Below are positions 25,261 to 37,171 of a DNA stretch of 64,000 nt, piece by piece. Below the pieces are notes generated by a model. The model did no database searches, was not told where the DNA came from, and saw only the letters and a list, made by a program, of their open reading frames with translations. How positions within the stretch are numbered: the first letter of the stretch is position 1; each line of letters begins with the position of its first letter. Location of the stretch: NCBI GenBank assembly GCA_013396655.1, contig WBMV01003161.1, positions 550,274 through 614,273 of the forward strand. Direction: 5' to 3'. The DNA comes from Campylorhamphus procurvoides. Lineage: Eukaryota > Chordata > Aves > Passeriformes > Dendrocolaptidae. The translations under genes were made by a program, and so were the position numbers.

Positions 25261-28044
25261 TACAGAATAAAAGCTTCAGTGTAAAAAAAAATATATGTGA
25301 GATTCCAATTTTCCATGAAGGGCCTGCTCTGTAATATATATATCTGATTAACTGAACAGTTTATATAGAAATACATTATATTTTTCAAGTTTTATGTGCT
25401 CAGCTGTAGATTGTTTTTACCTGAGCTCTAATTTACAGTTAAAACTCAGACAAGGGCATAACAGAATAATCCTTTTGATCACATTGCTATTTTATGATAA
25501 CGATATACTTTATTATTTTTAATAAAACACTAGTAGCTGCTGTTAGCAGTATTCCCACAGCAGCAGCTATGAGTGATGGCACAAACAAGAACAGAGAACC
25601 CTTTTCCATCTTTCTTTTTTTTTCCTTAATAAATAATTGAAGGAGAAAACAAGAAAAATATGGCATAGAATCCAAACAATAAACAAAAATCAGGGTCATA
25701 AAGCAGGGCACATGCTTTCTTCTCCTTTAAACCTAGCTACCCATATTTTTTTCTTGCTGTGACAGAAAAATATACTCAACTCTTTTTGTAGTGAATTGTA
25801 TCTTTGGAAAACATTTTTATATATGGCAGTGCTGAGTGAAGTAACATGTTTAATGGCATATTTTCATCTGTGTTACTGAGACAGCTCTCCTGCCATGCAA
25901 AGCACAACCCTGCTCCAATTATGTACTCATGGCTGTGCCTGCCCTGAACTACCTGCTGCTCATCAGAATGGTTGCTGCACCCAGATAAGTTTGGAATAAA
26001 AGAATTAAGCATTTTGCCCCTGCAAACTAATGGGAATCTAACCCCAATAGGTTTACTTGTCTTTCTCTTAACTTCACTGATGGGGCAATAGCATCATCTT
26101 CCAGCTGTCTGGACACAGTGTCTTAATGTGTCTGTGCACCTTCTTACTTTCCAGGCTTCCTTTCTCTTCTATATGTCCTTTGGACATCTCCTAATTTTCC
26201 CCTCTGAGACTGCACTGCTGTGATCTCCCTGCAGCATCTTGCTGTCAGTTTGTCTGTCTTTGGGTACAAGACACCCCGTGTTCAATGATAGCATTGCTCA
26301 ATTTCAAAACCATTAGAAGCTTTTATCTGCAAAGCAGACCTAACAGGAATGTAAATAGCTTCCCTTGAACACAGGTATTTTACATTAGCAAGGCATGTCT
26401 GTTTGGCAGGCTTTCCTCCCTTCAGGACTAAATTTGGTTTCTGTTTAACCATCCTACCTTGTTCCACAAGGTAAGCAGTAGGAGTGGGCTTTGGGTTGCT
26501 GTGTTAACCGTCCTGTATGCATTTCATTCAGCTGATGTCTATATTTCTAGTTTTATGCCTGTAGCAGATAAAAACAGTGGCCACTACCACATCATTTCAA
26601 CTCTATTTAAAAACTAATGGGAACTGCTACAAAATCTTAGCTAACAAATAGATTTAAACTTCAGTTTGACCTCCTTAGCCAAGAAAAACAAAAGCTGAAA
26701 AGGGATTAGTTTTCTTTCTGTGAGCACATCAAGGGGCAAAAGCCCAAGCAGGTGGGGAAGAGCTGTTTCAGCTGAGGATGTCAGCAGGAGAACAAAGAGA
26801 TCTAGATTAGTCATGAATTAATTTAGGATGCTAGAAGCTTCTTCATGTCTGGTCAAAGCAATTCTGGGACAATGGCACAGTAGGAGCATCAGACAAAACC
26901 CAAAGCTGGCTTTCTAAAGGACCATCCTCAGGGTATGAAAGGGATTATGGGGCTGAGTCCTGCAGGAGCCTGGACTCACTGCCCAAGGAGTCCTTCACAG
27001 TCCACTCCTGCTTATTCCTGTGTTAAAACCATTTAATGCTCCAGTTGGAATTTCTCTGAGGTATACAAAAAGGGATTTCTTGTGGTTGCATTGCTTGGGA
27101 AGAGCTACTGCTGAGCAGGAAGGAGTAACTACCAGGCTCTCTGCCTGTTGCTGTTTCAAGGCTCTTGGCAGCTGGGTTGAGCTGTATCTGGTTCCACCCA
27201 CTGCCTGCTCTGAATCCTTTTTTGCCTTTCCATCAGGCCTATGTTCCTGACTTTGAAAGACACTCTATATTCCCTCTTAGCCTCTCTCTCTGGAAACCTT
27301 GTCCCATATCCTTCCACTACTCCAGTCCCTTAGCCCCATCCACACACCCAGCTGCCATTCACCTTCCCAGGATCATCTGTATCTGTAATCTCCAGGTATT
27401 TAATTTGGACCCAGAGCTCCATTCTTTAACACCTGCTCCCCTTCAAAGGCTCACCTGAGTCTGAGCACATGCCACATACTTGGAGTGACTCGGATTGCCT
27501 TCCTCCTCCTGTGCTTTGTGCCCCAGTCTCTGCATCTCCTTTCCCACTGCTTGGGCATCTTACACCTGCTCTCAGCAGGATTTTGTGGATGTCAGAGCCA
27601 AATTTCCAAACGTGCCTGGTGTACTGTAACATTCTGACATGGTGTACCACTTGGGTCAGTGTTGATGGCACTTGCTTAGGACTGCTTTGCTGAGTACAAC
27701 TCTAGCACTCCATTTTATTAGTAAGTGCTCCATTTAAAGTTGGGTGCAGGGAAGAAACTTAATTTAGTGTAATTCTGGGTGTGATGGATGTATTTTGTGT
27801 GAGAGACGGTCCAGCTAGAGTATCACATTTCTCTGAGTATCTGTCTTGAATATTTTATCTACTTTGTCAGCAGTTGGAAGCCAAAAGAGCAGATGAGGTT
27901 TTGTTCAGAGCAGTTCTCTGTAGTCTGCTGTGGGGTTGGAGTTTGGTGCTCAGGTGAAAGTGACACTTCTTACTGATTTCCCATGATTCTGCCAGTGTGG
28001 CTCAGTGCAGAGAGGGGCTGTCATGCCCATCAGGATGAACATAC
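25261..28044. other. Unique non-coding sequence
   Basis: No gene or repeat family is recognised. The stretch 25270-25780 is strongly AT-rich, with short (AT)n tracts near 25315-25345 and no intact ORF. The remainder has ordinary composition. Confidence 0.5.
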
Positions 28045-28225
28045 CTGTAAAAGTCTGTGTGTCTGCAGTACCCTGGAACAGCTTCTCACCAGCCCATGCA
28101 GCAGTGGTGCCAACATACAGAGCAAAGGGGCTGTTGTGCTGTAAGTCATGCAGTATTTCAGCATGCATCGTGGCAACGTATTCCAGCTTTGTACTGCTAA
28201 ATGGGAGACAATCTATCTGATCCAT
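28045..28225 (-). other. Exon-like open stretch, minus strand (unrecognised)
   Basis: On the minus strand an open frame starts at an ATG (28225) directly after a CAG that could serve as an acceptor. It stays open through 60 codons to TTACAG|GTATGT at 28045/28044, a good donor match. Its translation begins MDQIDCLPFS and has mixed, protein-like composition, but I recognise no family. The polypyrimidine tract before the acceptor is weak. It may be a chance frame. Confidence 0.15.
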
Positions 28226-30539
28226 CTGCTGTCAAATTAAAGTCCAAAGCTGCCTTTTGGATTCAAGTCTTTCACAAGGAGTAGCCTGAGTGACAGCTAG
28301 AGGAAAGAATACAGAGATGTGAATTTCCTGCACTATAACTCTTAAAGACTGAAATAGTTGGTATTCATAGTTCAGCTCAGCTTTTGGCAGGGCACTCTGA
28401 AATCAAAACTTACACAAAGGAGAAACCATGTGTGCTCAGATACACTAGATCTTTTTTATTGTTATTGTACTAACTCTTCATTTCTAAGTAGCTCCATGCC
28501 AGATGCATGCCATTTCCCATGCCACCTTAGAGCAGAATTTTAAATTATGAGAACACTTTTTGTCTGAACCTTGGCTAAAGGGGGTCTAAAACTCAGTGAG
28601 TATTGCTGATCTCCCAGAGACATAGTCAATAAACTTTTGGCACTTTTCAAGTATCACAAGATAATATTTTTCTGAATTATGAAGTTTGTGCACCTTGTAT
28701 TTGTAGCACTAATATCTCAGAGGAACAGAGGAACATTTTTAGCATTTCATTTACATAATGGCTGAAGTGAGAATTTGTTCCTTGTTGAATAGGTACCCTG
28801 GGGGTCCTTTGGTTTGCTGTGGAGCTCTGTATGGCATGGAAATAGCACAAGAGTGAGTAGCACCAGTGGAATTTGTTTGCTTTCTGGCTCGTCAGTGTCT
28901 TGCTACTCAAACCCCATTAACTTGGCACCTGCAGATTAGGTGGCCTCATGCGTTTGCTCATAGTGTTGCTGATTAGCCAACCATTAAACACGGAGAGAAG
29001 CCAGTGATTTCAAGATGAGTTTAAAGAAAGGCTGTGGATGACAGTGCGTTTGGGAGCAGGCTGCTCTGAGCTCTGGTGCACCCTGCCTCTGCCAGGAGCT
29101 GAGGGGGACGGGTGGCATCACCTACCCCTGCAAGCCCTGTGTTCACATGGGGACACTCTGTGTGTGCCCGGGTTCCTGCTGTTCTCTGGGAGTCACTGAA
29201 GTATCCTGAGCCCATGAACTGGGTGGGCACTGAGCAGGTGAAAGTAAGTGGTTCCTGACACTGTCTTGGAGCAGACCGAGGACCAGGGAGGGAGTTTCTT
29301 CACCATGCAAGGCAGCACATCAAGCAAGAGAGCCCTGGAGCCAGGAGCCATTTAGCACAGCAGCTGTCAGTGCAAGACCCCAGTGAGGTTGATGTTGATG
29401 GCCTGGCCATGTTCCTCAGCTATCACATACCCACTGGGGCTGTCCAGTGTGGCAGAGAAAGCTTTTTTTAGAAATGTGAATCTCAAAACACTGTCTTCTT
29501 TTTCTCAGTACTATAAGCTAATCACAAAACCATCCCTGCCCTACAACTTGCATTAACAACTACTTGCAGCATGGAAACCGTGGGCCCAATTTGTTAACCC
29601 ATGTGCAAAAAAAATTTCCATAAATTTATTCAAGAAGTTTTGCTACGTAAAGGAACACAGTATCTGAATAATTAATTTTTAGTATTACACTTACAATTTG
29701 ACACTTACAAGCCTAGAGAAGGAACATGTGTTGTGGTGACATAAGGGGTAAGTAATGAAAATTAAGTAGATACGTACATTTAAAGAGAGTCAGTTAAACT
29801 GTGTTTAACCTAAGTGTGAACAATCATTCAGAATTAGTGAACTCTTAATTTACTATAATTTACTTTGAAAGTGGATTAAGGTAAATTGAATTAAGGCCTC
29901 TTTAATTTTAAATAGAAGCATCTACATAGTCATGCAGTTAAAGTAATATGTTCTGAGAGTTAATTTGAATAAAGTATCCGGACCAAAGAAAAGGGCTATG
30001 GGGCAGCTGCTTAGTTTGAAGAATCCTCTTGAGGTGGCCACCAGAAAGTATTAGCTCATTTCAGAGATGCAGGAAAATGTCCTTGGAACAGGTTCCCCCT
30101 GTCCTGAGCCATGCAAGGGCTCTAAGACACCAGCTGCAAAATCTTTCCAAGCAACTCATGCTCCTCAAGCTGTGGATCTTTGCAGCTTTCTGAGCTGCTT
30201 GGCTCTGTGCTCCTTTCCTTAGTGAGGAGTAATGTGGCAAATGCTATTGATTCATGGGGCTGTAACATAAAAAGCAGATACAAACTCAGAGAAGATGGTT
30301 GGTGAGAGTTATTTAAAACCTCCACCAAATTCTGAATGACTGAAAATGTGAGGTGACCATTGTTAACCCTCTCTGGTTCCAGAACACAGAGTAGGTGTTT
30401 GCTTTTTTTAGGTGAAGCTTTCTGTGTACTCCAGCCCAAGAAGGAACATACACGTGCGGTGTCTATACTGCTGTAGGCTGGTATAGTCTCTTTCCCCCCT
30501 GCCAAAGACTACACTTGTCTTAATTTCCTCTCAATTACA
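28226..30539. other. Unique non-coding sequence, AT-rich in its second half
   Basis: No gene is recognised. The part at about 29580-29960 is AT-rich, with several TAATTA/ATTAA cores and no repeat signature. It may be a conserved element or simply AT-rich background. A minus-strand open frame of 127 codons at 30122-30505 has no recognisable domain or splice context. Confidence 0.5.
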
Positions 30540-30720
30540 CTCAGGCATTAACTAATACTGACTAACTGTGGCCCAAAATAATTATTGCTATCTGTTCCCT
30601 TTGTAAATATAACTCCAGCATTGAGTTAGAAGAATAATGGCATATTTACAGAAGGCAGCTAATTAAATCGAGCTTCAATTGCTTTCAGTTTGCCAGAAGG
30701 AGCCATTTTCACAGCAAAAA
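30540..30720. promoter_or_regulatory. Candidate conserved non-coding element
   Basis: This is AT-rich, repeat-free sequence containing AATAATTATTGCTATCTG near 30577 and CAGCTAATTAAATCGAGC near 30656. It has several homeodomain-type TAATTA/ATTA cores and no open frame. Regulatory function is inferred from composition only. Confidence 0.22.
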
Positions 30721-31499
30721 ATGTGTGCAAGCCTGCATGCTTACCAGGAGCAACTTGGTATAACATAATTCAGAGTTCCCAAGACAAAAATTCAGTTCAA
30801 GACAAATTTACACTCGCAATAAAAATCTCATTAAGGAAGATATGAAGATGTCTCTACAACACCACGACAGTTAAAAGAGGTTATGATTTTTTTCAGTTTA
30901 TTTAAGCAACAGTATATATTTCATTGTTCCAGAGCAGCTGTAATTGCAAGTGTCTTTCAAACACTGCTTGCAGTGATGCATTTGTCTTATGACTGTAACT
31001 TCAGAATCAGCCTGTTGATGCATCTTCATTAGGACAGGAAAAGACACTGGAGTTTCAAAGCTCTTCAATGCTCTCACTTAATTTTTCTCTGTTTTTCCAA
31101 ACCCGAGTCTTGAAAAATCTCTCTTCCTGCTATTATTCAACCACCTGCAAAAACTTACTATGGTCACAACTTGTCTCCAAGTATTTGCACCCTCTTTTGT
31201 TCCTCTGAGATGTTTAGCTGAAACCATTCATGATAATTACAGAGCAGCAGTCCTTCAGCAAATCAGAGTCTGAAAGAACCATTCTTGTTGAAGCCAATTG
31301 TTACCAGTCCCCAGGGCCTCTTCCTTTCACCAAAAACAAAAACAAGGGGAGTGTTTCAGGGTAGGTTTTTCCTCCATTACAAAGAATGGGTCTGTCTTGT
31401 CCAGTGTTCAGATGGAGGAGCATGGCCCACTGATTGTTATTTACAGTTTTCCTTGCAATAGTTCACTGCGTTGCTGGATGGAAAGCTAATTTTCTCCTC
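30721..31499. other. Unique non-coding sequence
   Basis: No gene, RNA gene or repeat family is recognised here. Only short open frames occur, none with a recognisable product. Confidence 0.5.
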
Positions 31500-31710
31500 C
31501 TGTCTGTGTATCATTCTTGAATTTGCTTTTATCTATTGGAAGTAATGATTTGGCAGACATCAGCACTTTTCCCATGTTTAATTAATTCATTTAATTTCGT
31601 GGTAAATGGGAATAATGGGGCTTAATTTTGCTATTTATGTATTGATTGGTAATTATGGAGATCGCAGGAGGTTTGGCTTTACAAACCAAAATTAAGTGAC
31701 CTCTCCATGA
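31500..31710. promoter_or_regulatory. Candidate conserved non-coding element with clustered ATTA sites
   Basis: TTTAATTAATTCATTTAATT (near 31577) is followed by GGGGCTTAATTTTGC (near 31617) and ATTGATTGGTAATTATGG (near 31642). This gives many homeodomain-type cores in about 100 bases, one beside a TGATTG motif of the PBX/HOX kind. The sequence is not simple repeat and has no ORF. The dense, mixed arrangement resembles deeply conserved vertebrate enhancers, but this is not tested by alignment. Confidence 0.3.
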
Positions 31711-32044
31711 AGATGACTTGGCACATCTCCTTCACTCATTGTATGAAAGTGGAGATGACACGGAAACAAATGTTGTTGAGCTACATTTAGGTTACAGGAA
31801 GATGAAATGTGGAAATTTGTAATGTAAAACTACATTATATGAATGGAAAGTAGTACCAAGAGTGAAACACAACCTGCTGTGCAAAGACTGCTCTGAACAA
31901 CTTCTCTTCTGATACAACGGTGCTTCTCTTTATTGAATAGAATACAGGCACTGTCGAGTCTCAAAGGCCAGAAGAACATGAGGGAATTGAGATCAAATGG
32001 ATTCTAGGGAATGTCAGCTTGAAGCTGGGGCTGAGGATACCTGG
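31711..32044. other. Unique non-coding sequence
   Basis: No gene or repeat family is recognised in this short stretch between an AT-rich island and a probable MIR. Confidence 0.5.
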
Positions 32045-32200
32045 CTTTACTTTCTGTTTCTGCCACAGAAGAATTCTGTGCACTTTAGCAAGTTCCTCGT
32101 TGTTTTTTCCTGCTGTACCATTGCATGTATAATATTTTTGTCTACCTCGCCTAGTTGAAGTGCCAATGCTTTGTGAAAGGATTTATCATTGAAAGGGTGT
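32045..32200 (+). mobile_element. Probable MIR-family SINE, diverged
   Basis: The blocks run in MIR order. They are TTTCTGCCACAGAAG near 32059, CACTTTAGCAAGTTCCTC near 32081, TATAATATTTTTGTCTACCTC near 32128, and AATGCTTTGTGAAAGG near 32164. The last two correspond to the family's 'aataatatctacctcat' and 'taaagcgctttg' segments. Divergence is high and the match is weaker than for the copies at 8755 and 53107. Confidence 0.5.
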
Positions 32201-33183
32201 AACAGAGGCAGGTCTAGCTCCTGTTGGAGCTTCTGAAACAGAGATGGCAAATAATACCACAAGACATGCACCAGCAGCTGAGGCTCTTTGTTGTCTCTAT
32301 TGATCTAGGACCTGGTGGGATGGAGATGCTGTAGGGGAGCTCTCCCCATCCTGGCTCTACTGGTGAGTTGGCTTTAAAGAAGTTTGGACTTTGCTTTGCA
32401 CACTGAGCAAACATGGGCTGAACTTCCTCTCGGCGTGGTTCTGCTGTCACTGCTGTGGGTTTTGCTGGTTTGGCCTCCCCTGGCTGATGCTGAGCCAGCC
32501 CTCCACACAGATGGATGGGTGTCTTTGGCTGGGCCAAGGCTCTAGGATGAGGCACAGCAGGCTGAACCCAGCAAGAGAGAAGAGCTTTTGTTACCCTCTG
32601 TCAGAAGCACCGAGTGTATTTGCAGGGAGTGGCACAAGCTACATGAGCTTCTTTGAATTTTGCCCGAAAATCTAATTTCAAAGGCAACCACTTGCAAATT
32701 TCCAACTGTCTTTTAGTCTTAGTGTTGAAAGCCCCTTGCATTCCCCCAGTGGCAATGCTCAGCAGCCCTTGAAATTATTTCCAGCATGTATTTTAAGTTT
32801 CCAAAGAAGAAAGCAGAGGGGGGAAAATAAAAAAATCCAGATTCTCCTCAGTGATGTTGCATCAATACTTGGCTGATCTGTATAATGCAAAGCACAGCGG
32901 AGCAGAGCTGAGCTACCAGTTGCTCACTAACGAGAGGATTAGGTTTGCCTGCAGATGGGCTGGCATAACTTAAGCAAGAGGGCAAACATGTAGGAAAGTC
33001 AAACTCAGAGTCTGGGTGAAGGTGGTACAGCTCTTCCTCCGAAGAGCGTCTGCTGCACAAACAGTGAGCAGGAAAGCTAAGAGAAAGCAATTTTTTGGCT
33101 GAGGCTAGAACAGCATTTTGCAGGGAGTTAGTGAAGTTTGCTTAATGTTTGTTACTACTAACTGTCTTTATGTTCCTGGCCAG
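32201..33183. other. Unique non-coding sequence
   Basis: No gene or repeat is recognised. It ends in a TACTAAC branch-point-like motif (33157-33163) and a pyrimidine-rich run before the exon-like stretch at 33184. Confidence 0.5.
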
Positions 33184-33414
33184 CCCAAGTGCTCTAAGGT
33201 TGAAATGTGATAAGCAAATCAAATTAAAATATGTTCGCAAGCTCTCAAGTAGGATCCGTTTAACAAATACCATCCTCCAAGGTGCGCTGGAGAACAGGGA
33301 AACCAAAAAAATTGACAACAAAGAGTTTTCAAGGCTAAGAAATAGCATAGCAGTGCCTTTTCCCATTGATCTGGGAGGAGAAGGGATGAGAACCCAGCCT
33401 GTGGGTGTGGGGAG
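33184..33414 (+). other. Best exon-like stretch in the window (unrecognised, 231 bp)
   Basis: Upstream lie a perfect TACTAAC branch-point-like motif (33157-33163), a pyrimidine-rich run and the acceptor CCTGGCCAG (33175-33183). Downstream is a consensus donor, GGGGAG|GTAAGT (gtaagt at 33415-33420). One plus-strand frame, starting at 33185, is open across the whole 231 bases. Its translation is Lys/Arg-rich in the first half (for example KLKYVRKLSSRIRL) and matches no family I know. The minus strand is also open, which weakens a coding reading. The stretch could be a coding exon, a long non-coding RNA exon or a chance match. Confidence 0.3.
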
Positions 33415-35539
33415 GTAAGTGCTGTGGTCACCCTGTGAAACCTGCCCAGTACCAAGGTGGTCCTGAATTTCTTGAGGCTTCCTCATTGAATAAAGATGAT
33501 TTGAAAAGAACATGGCTGTTTCAAAAAGAATCTTGTCTATGGTTTTTACAGTCTGGAGAACAAATTATCCAATCTTACACTTAAATGTTTACATTTAGTG
33601 GCTGCTTAAAATCTGTTGCTGTTGGAACAGAAAGTGTTGGAATGTCACTGTAAAAAATTAACAAATTTTGCATAGTTTTAAATACAGAACAGAAATGTTT
33701 GGTGTTTATTTCTGCATTTTCTGCATGATGTCTGACAATTTTTTCATCCTCATCTACTATGAAATTTGCAACCTGGCTAGGATTTAATATCATGCTATTA
33801 TATTAAATTTCCATATTTTTATTATTCTACAAGTCTTAGAATTTACATTGATACCCTTAGTTTCCTTTTCATATTGTCTGCTCTTCCTTTCTGCCAATAT
33901 ATGCTATTTGCAATGACTTTTTCATTTGTGATTGAATTTTAGAATTATTTCTACAGATCTTATTTTAATTGGATATTTTTCCTTTTTAACTGAAGAAACC
34001 TTTTTGTGGTTGAAGGGTATTCTGTTTGTTGGGTTGATTGGGTTTCTTACATCCTGATTATTATTCACTGACATTTCATTTTCCTCAAAAGCATTTTGAG
34101 TTTCTGTTTTGGCTTGTTGGTTTTCCATAGTACCAGCATTAATGGTCAAGCTTGTACCTGCAGAGAAGAATGAAATGTGACCGTGATTACTAGTAGGGAA
34201 TCCATGATGAATATTTAAGTTGGTGTTTCGTTCTCTTTATCTCTTTTTTCATCCAGGGAGATTGACTGCTGGACCACCTCTATGCAACTGTTGTATATTT
34301 TTTTCCTGTTTGAAAAATACCAATTTCTAAAGTGTTTCCTGAAGTTGAGCCCCTGTGGTACTGTAACTTCTTCCACATATCTTGGTAGATGTATTTCAGG
34401 AGGTCTAGAGGGGTCTCTGACAGCTCTTAATGCACTGTGGTAGCATCCTATTCTAACTGGGTCTTAAATTTATAGACAAGCCTCTAATTCTGTATTCCTT
34501 ATGTTTAGGAAGCAAATACAGCAGTCTGAGTCAGGACAGAGCACGAATTACAGCCATGGATGGCTTGATAAAGAGGTAAAAGGTACCAATTCAGTAAAGG
34601 ACCAATGAAAGCTGCTGACCCGGGAGGGGCAAGTTTTAAAGGCACACAAAGGTGCTTGAGCTATTTTCTGCTGTGTGAGCAAAATCATCCTCATGGGCTG
34701 GCAGGTGGAAGATGGACATCTCAGAGACCATCAGCCATCCCGGAGGAATGAGCAGAGGCTGAAGCTTCAGGTATCTGGATGTATTAAGCTGAGATTAAGG
34801 ATATTGCTACTTGATGGGGTCAGAATTTGGCTGCAGGTTGCACAGGTGACAGTTCAGTGCTGCTGTCTCACAGCACTGGGACCAGTGAGGAGACTGGGAT
34901 TTAAGGACTTGCTTCATGGAGCTGTGCAAGCTGGATTAAGCAGGGGAGGGATTGGTCAACTGTAAGAGCTCGCGGTGGTGGAAATGAAAGAGGAATTCAT
35001 AATTGCAAAGAGCAGGTGAAAGAAGCTGAAATTAATTAGTACTGCAGTGTGAGGTGAAGTTGCAGAAAACTGCACACAGTGCTGTGTGTAACTCCCTGCT
35101 GATTGTCACAATCTCTTTGTTCATCCACAATTCCTTGAGGCAAAATGTAGCCCCTTCACTTGAGGAGTTGGAGGAACAATTGGATTTTGGCCTCAGAGAG
35201 AAATCTGTGTTAGCTTGAGCAACTAAAACATCCATGCTGCTTATTCTATGCTTTTCATGTGTTTATTGGCTGTTAGTTTAGGGTTTTACAAGTGAGCCCG
35301 AGAAAAGATGACATTATTTTTTCTTCTCACATTTTTTTCTATAAATTTATTCTTCATGTCCCTGCAGAAACCAAGTTTCCCCCCTATTGTTCTTGTTATT
35401 GGCATTATACATAGATAAAGCAATTTAAGAGAGTATTTCTCCTAGTTAGGCAGAGCGGAGATACAATATACCATAGGCACATCTGTCAACATGATGCCCC
35501 TGCCTGTCTTTATTTTCTCAGTTTGCTTGTGGTCCATTT
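33415..35539. other. Unique non-coding sequence
   Basis: No gene or repeat is recognised. The part at 33580-34150 is AT-rich. A plus-strand open frame at 34675-34965 has no recognisable product. Confidence 0.5.
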
Positions 35540-35760
35540 AAAATTAGATTACGACTGATTGGTTCCTGCATTCAAATTACTCTGCACAATGCTCCATCCA
35601 TGGGCATATAAAACAAAGCAGAGGCGACTGGAAAGCCTGAGGGATCAATTCCAGATATCACTCTGTAATAAAAACTGTATTTCCTTAATTTTTTTATTGA
35701 TTCAGCACTCATTCTCCTGTAATGCTGCTGTGGTAATATTAAAACTCAGTGACTGACAGT
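35540..35760. promoter_or_regulatory. Candidate conserved element with a TATA-like motif
   Basis: The stretch holds AAAATTAGATTACGACTGATTG near 35541-35560 and a TATAAAA motif at 35607-35613 within CCATGGGCATATAAAACAAA. AT-rich sequence with TTATTGATTCAG follows near 35694. It is repeat-free and has no convincing ORF. Promoter or enhancer activity is only an inference from motif content. Confidence 0.2.
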
Positions 35761-36179
35761 GGCGTCCCATAGAAGCAATTCAAATAGCAGTACCAGGGAA
35801 GAAAGCAGGCTTTGCTTTTGCAACAATTTTGCTCAAACTGATCCAGAGGAACTCCCTTGGAGGGAATAGGCTGTGCACCTTTTTCTCTTTGAAATATATC
35901 ATCTGTATTTCTCCCAGCCCTGTACCACATCTGTGAAGCCAACAGAATACCTGCTGTTGGCACTGCTGGGTGTAGCCTTTAAAAACAAATATGAATTTGG
36001 GGTTGTAGGTGGGAACAGGTTGTGTAGAGCACAGAACTGATGTTTGATTGATGTTTATTCAAATGCAAACCCTGGACTAATCTTCATGTAATCCATGATA
36101 TAAAGCAAATGAAAACAGCATTCCTGTGAAATCGAAGACATTTGGCTAATTAAAGTCACAAAATGTGTTCCTCTTACAG
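35761..36179. other. Unique non-coding sequence
   Basis: No gene or repeat is recognised before the small exon-like stretch at 36180. Confidence 0.5.
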
Positions 36180-36248
36180 GTGGAAATTTCAAAGGACCTC
36201 ATGGGGTTTGGATACACAGAAGCTGTCAGTGAAGTGGAAGCTGGGCAT
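36180..36248 (+). other. Small exon-like stretch (69 bp, unrecognised)
   Basis: It is flanked by CTCTTACAG at 36171-36179 (an acceptor match with a short pyrimidine tract) and GTGAGT at 36249-36254 (a donor match). The 23-codon frame, starting at 36180, is open in phase 0 and reads VEISKDLMGFGYTEAV and onward. No family is recognised. A 69-bp open stretch between two splice matches is expected several times by chance in 64 kb. Confidence 0.15.
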
Positions 36249-37066
36249 GTGAGTCCCTCAAAATGTCAGGGAGTCCTTGCTTGCCCATGGAAATTGGGAT
36301 GGAGATTGTTACATGTTGTGAACCTCCAAGGTGTGCAACACTGTGCTAATGAGAGGCATTTCTCAGTGTCTGCCATGAGGCACTTGGCTGGAGAAGCAAG
36401 GTATTCACAGCACTCCAGCTTGGGTTTCTGCTTCCTGACAGTGCTCACGAATAAAGGAGGATGCTAAAAATGAAATAAAACTTGCAAGTAGATATTTGGG
36501 AGCTCCAGAGGCTGCTGGGTAGTTTCTGTGTCAAGACAGGTTAGTTACCAATCTGCTCTCATAAGCATCCCTGAACCATAGAAAAAGACATGCCCAGAGT
36601 CTGTTTCTGGACTGGGGAAATTTTAATGGAAAGTCTCTGGCAGGCGGTCCCCAAGGTCTGGTAGAGATAATATTTCATATTGGGGTAGCCGTAAATCTCC
36701 AAGATGTTTGTGGCCCAAAACTTGAGAACAAAAACCCAGGGAAAGTATGATCAAAACTGTCCCACTTGAGATGTGCTAATGATTCACAGAAGCAAAACTG
36801 ATTAATGGGCATGTTTGAAATAACCCAAAACTTTGGTGGCAATTTGTGAAAAAGGACTGCAACAAAGCCTTTGTGGGACTGGGTGCCAGGAGCAAAGCCA
36901 AAGGCCTTCATCCTTGGCTCAGCTAGATTAAAAAGCAAATCAAACCCACCCCTGAACAAAGAAGAATCTCAGGTCTGCTCCAAAATCAGCATCTCTGCAC
37001 CCAAGAGGTTAAGTGACACCCGCTTTGACACTGTCTGTTTCATTGCTCTGTGCTTGTTGATATCAG

Positions 37067-37171
37067 AGACTAATTAAAAGAGTGGAAAAAAGGCAGCTCA
37101 GACCTCGATGGAGTGGTATGAATGTCCCTTTGATCTGTAGAGAAATGCAGGCATCTTTGCCTCGATGCGGG
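37067..37171 (+). other. Small exon-like stretch (105 bp, unrecognised)
   Basis: The acceptor match GATATCAG ends at 37066 after a pyrimidine-rich run that includes CATTGCTCTGTGCTTG. The donor GTGAGT follows at 37172. The phase-0 frame is open for 35 codons and reads RLIKRVEKRQLRPRW and onward. No family is recognised. It lies on the same strand as the stretches at 33184 and 36180, so the three could be exons of one transcript, but this is speculative. Confidence 0.15.
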
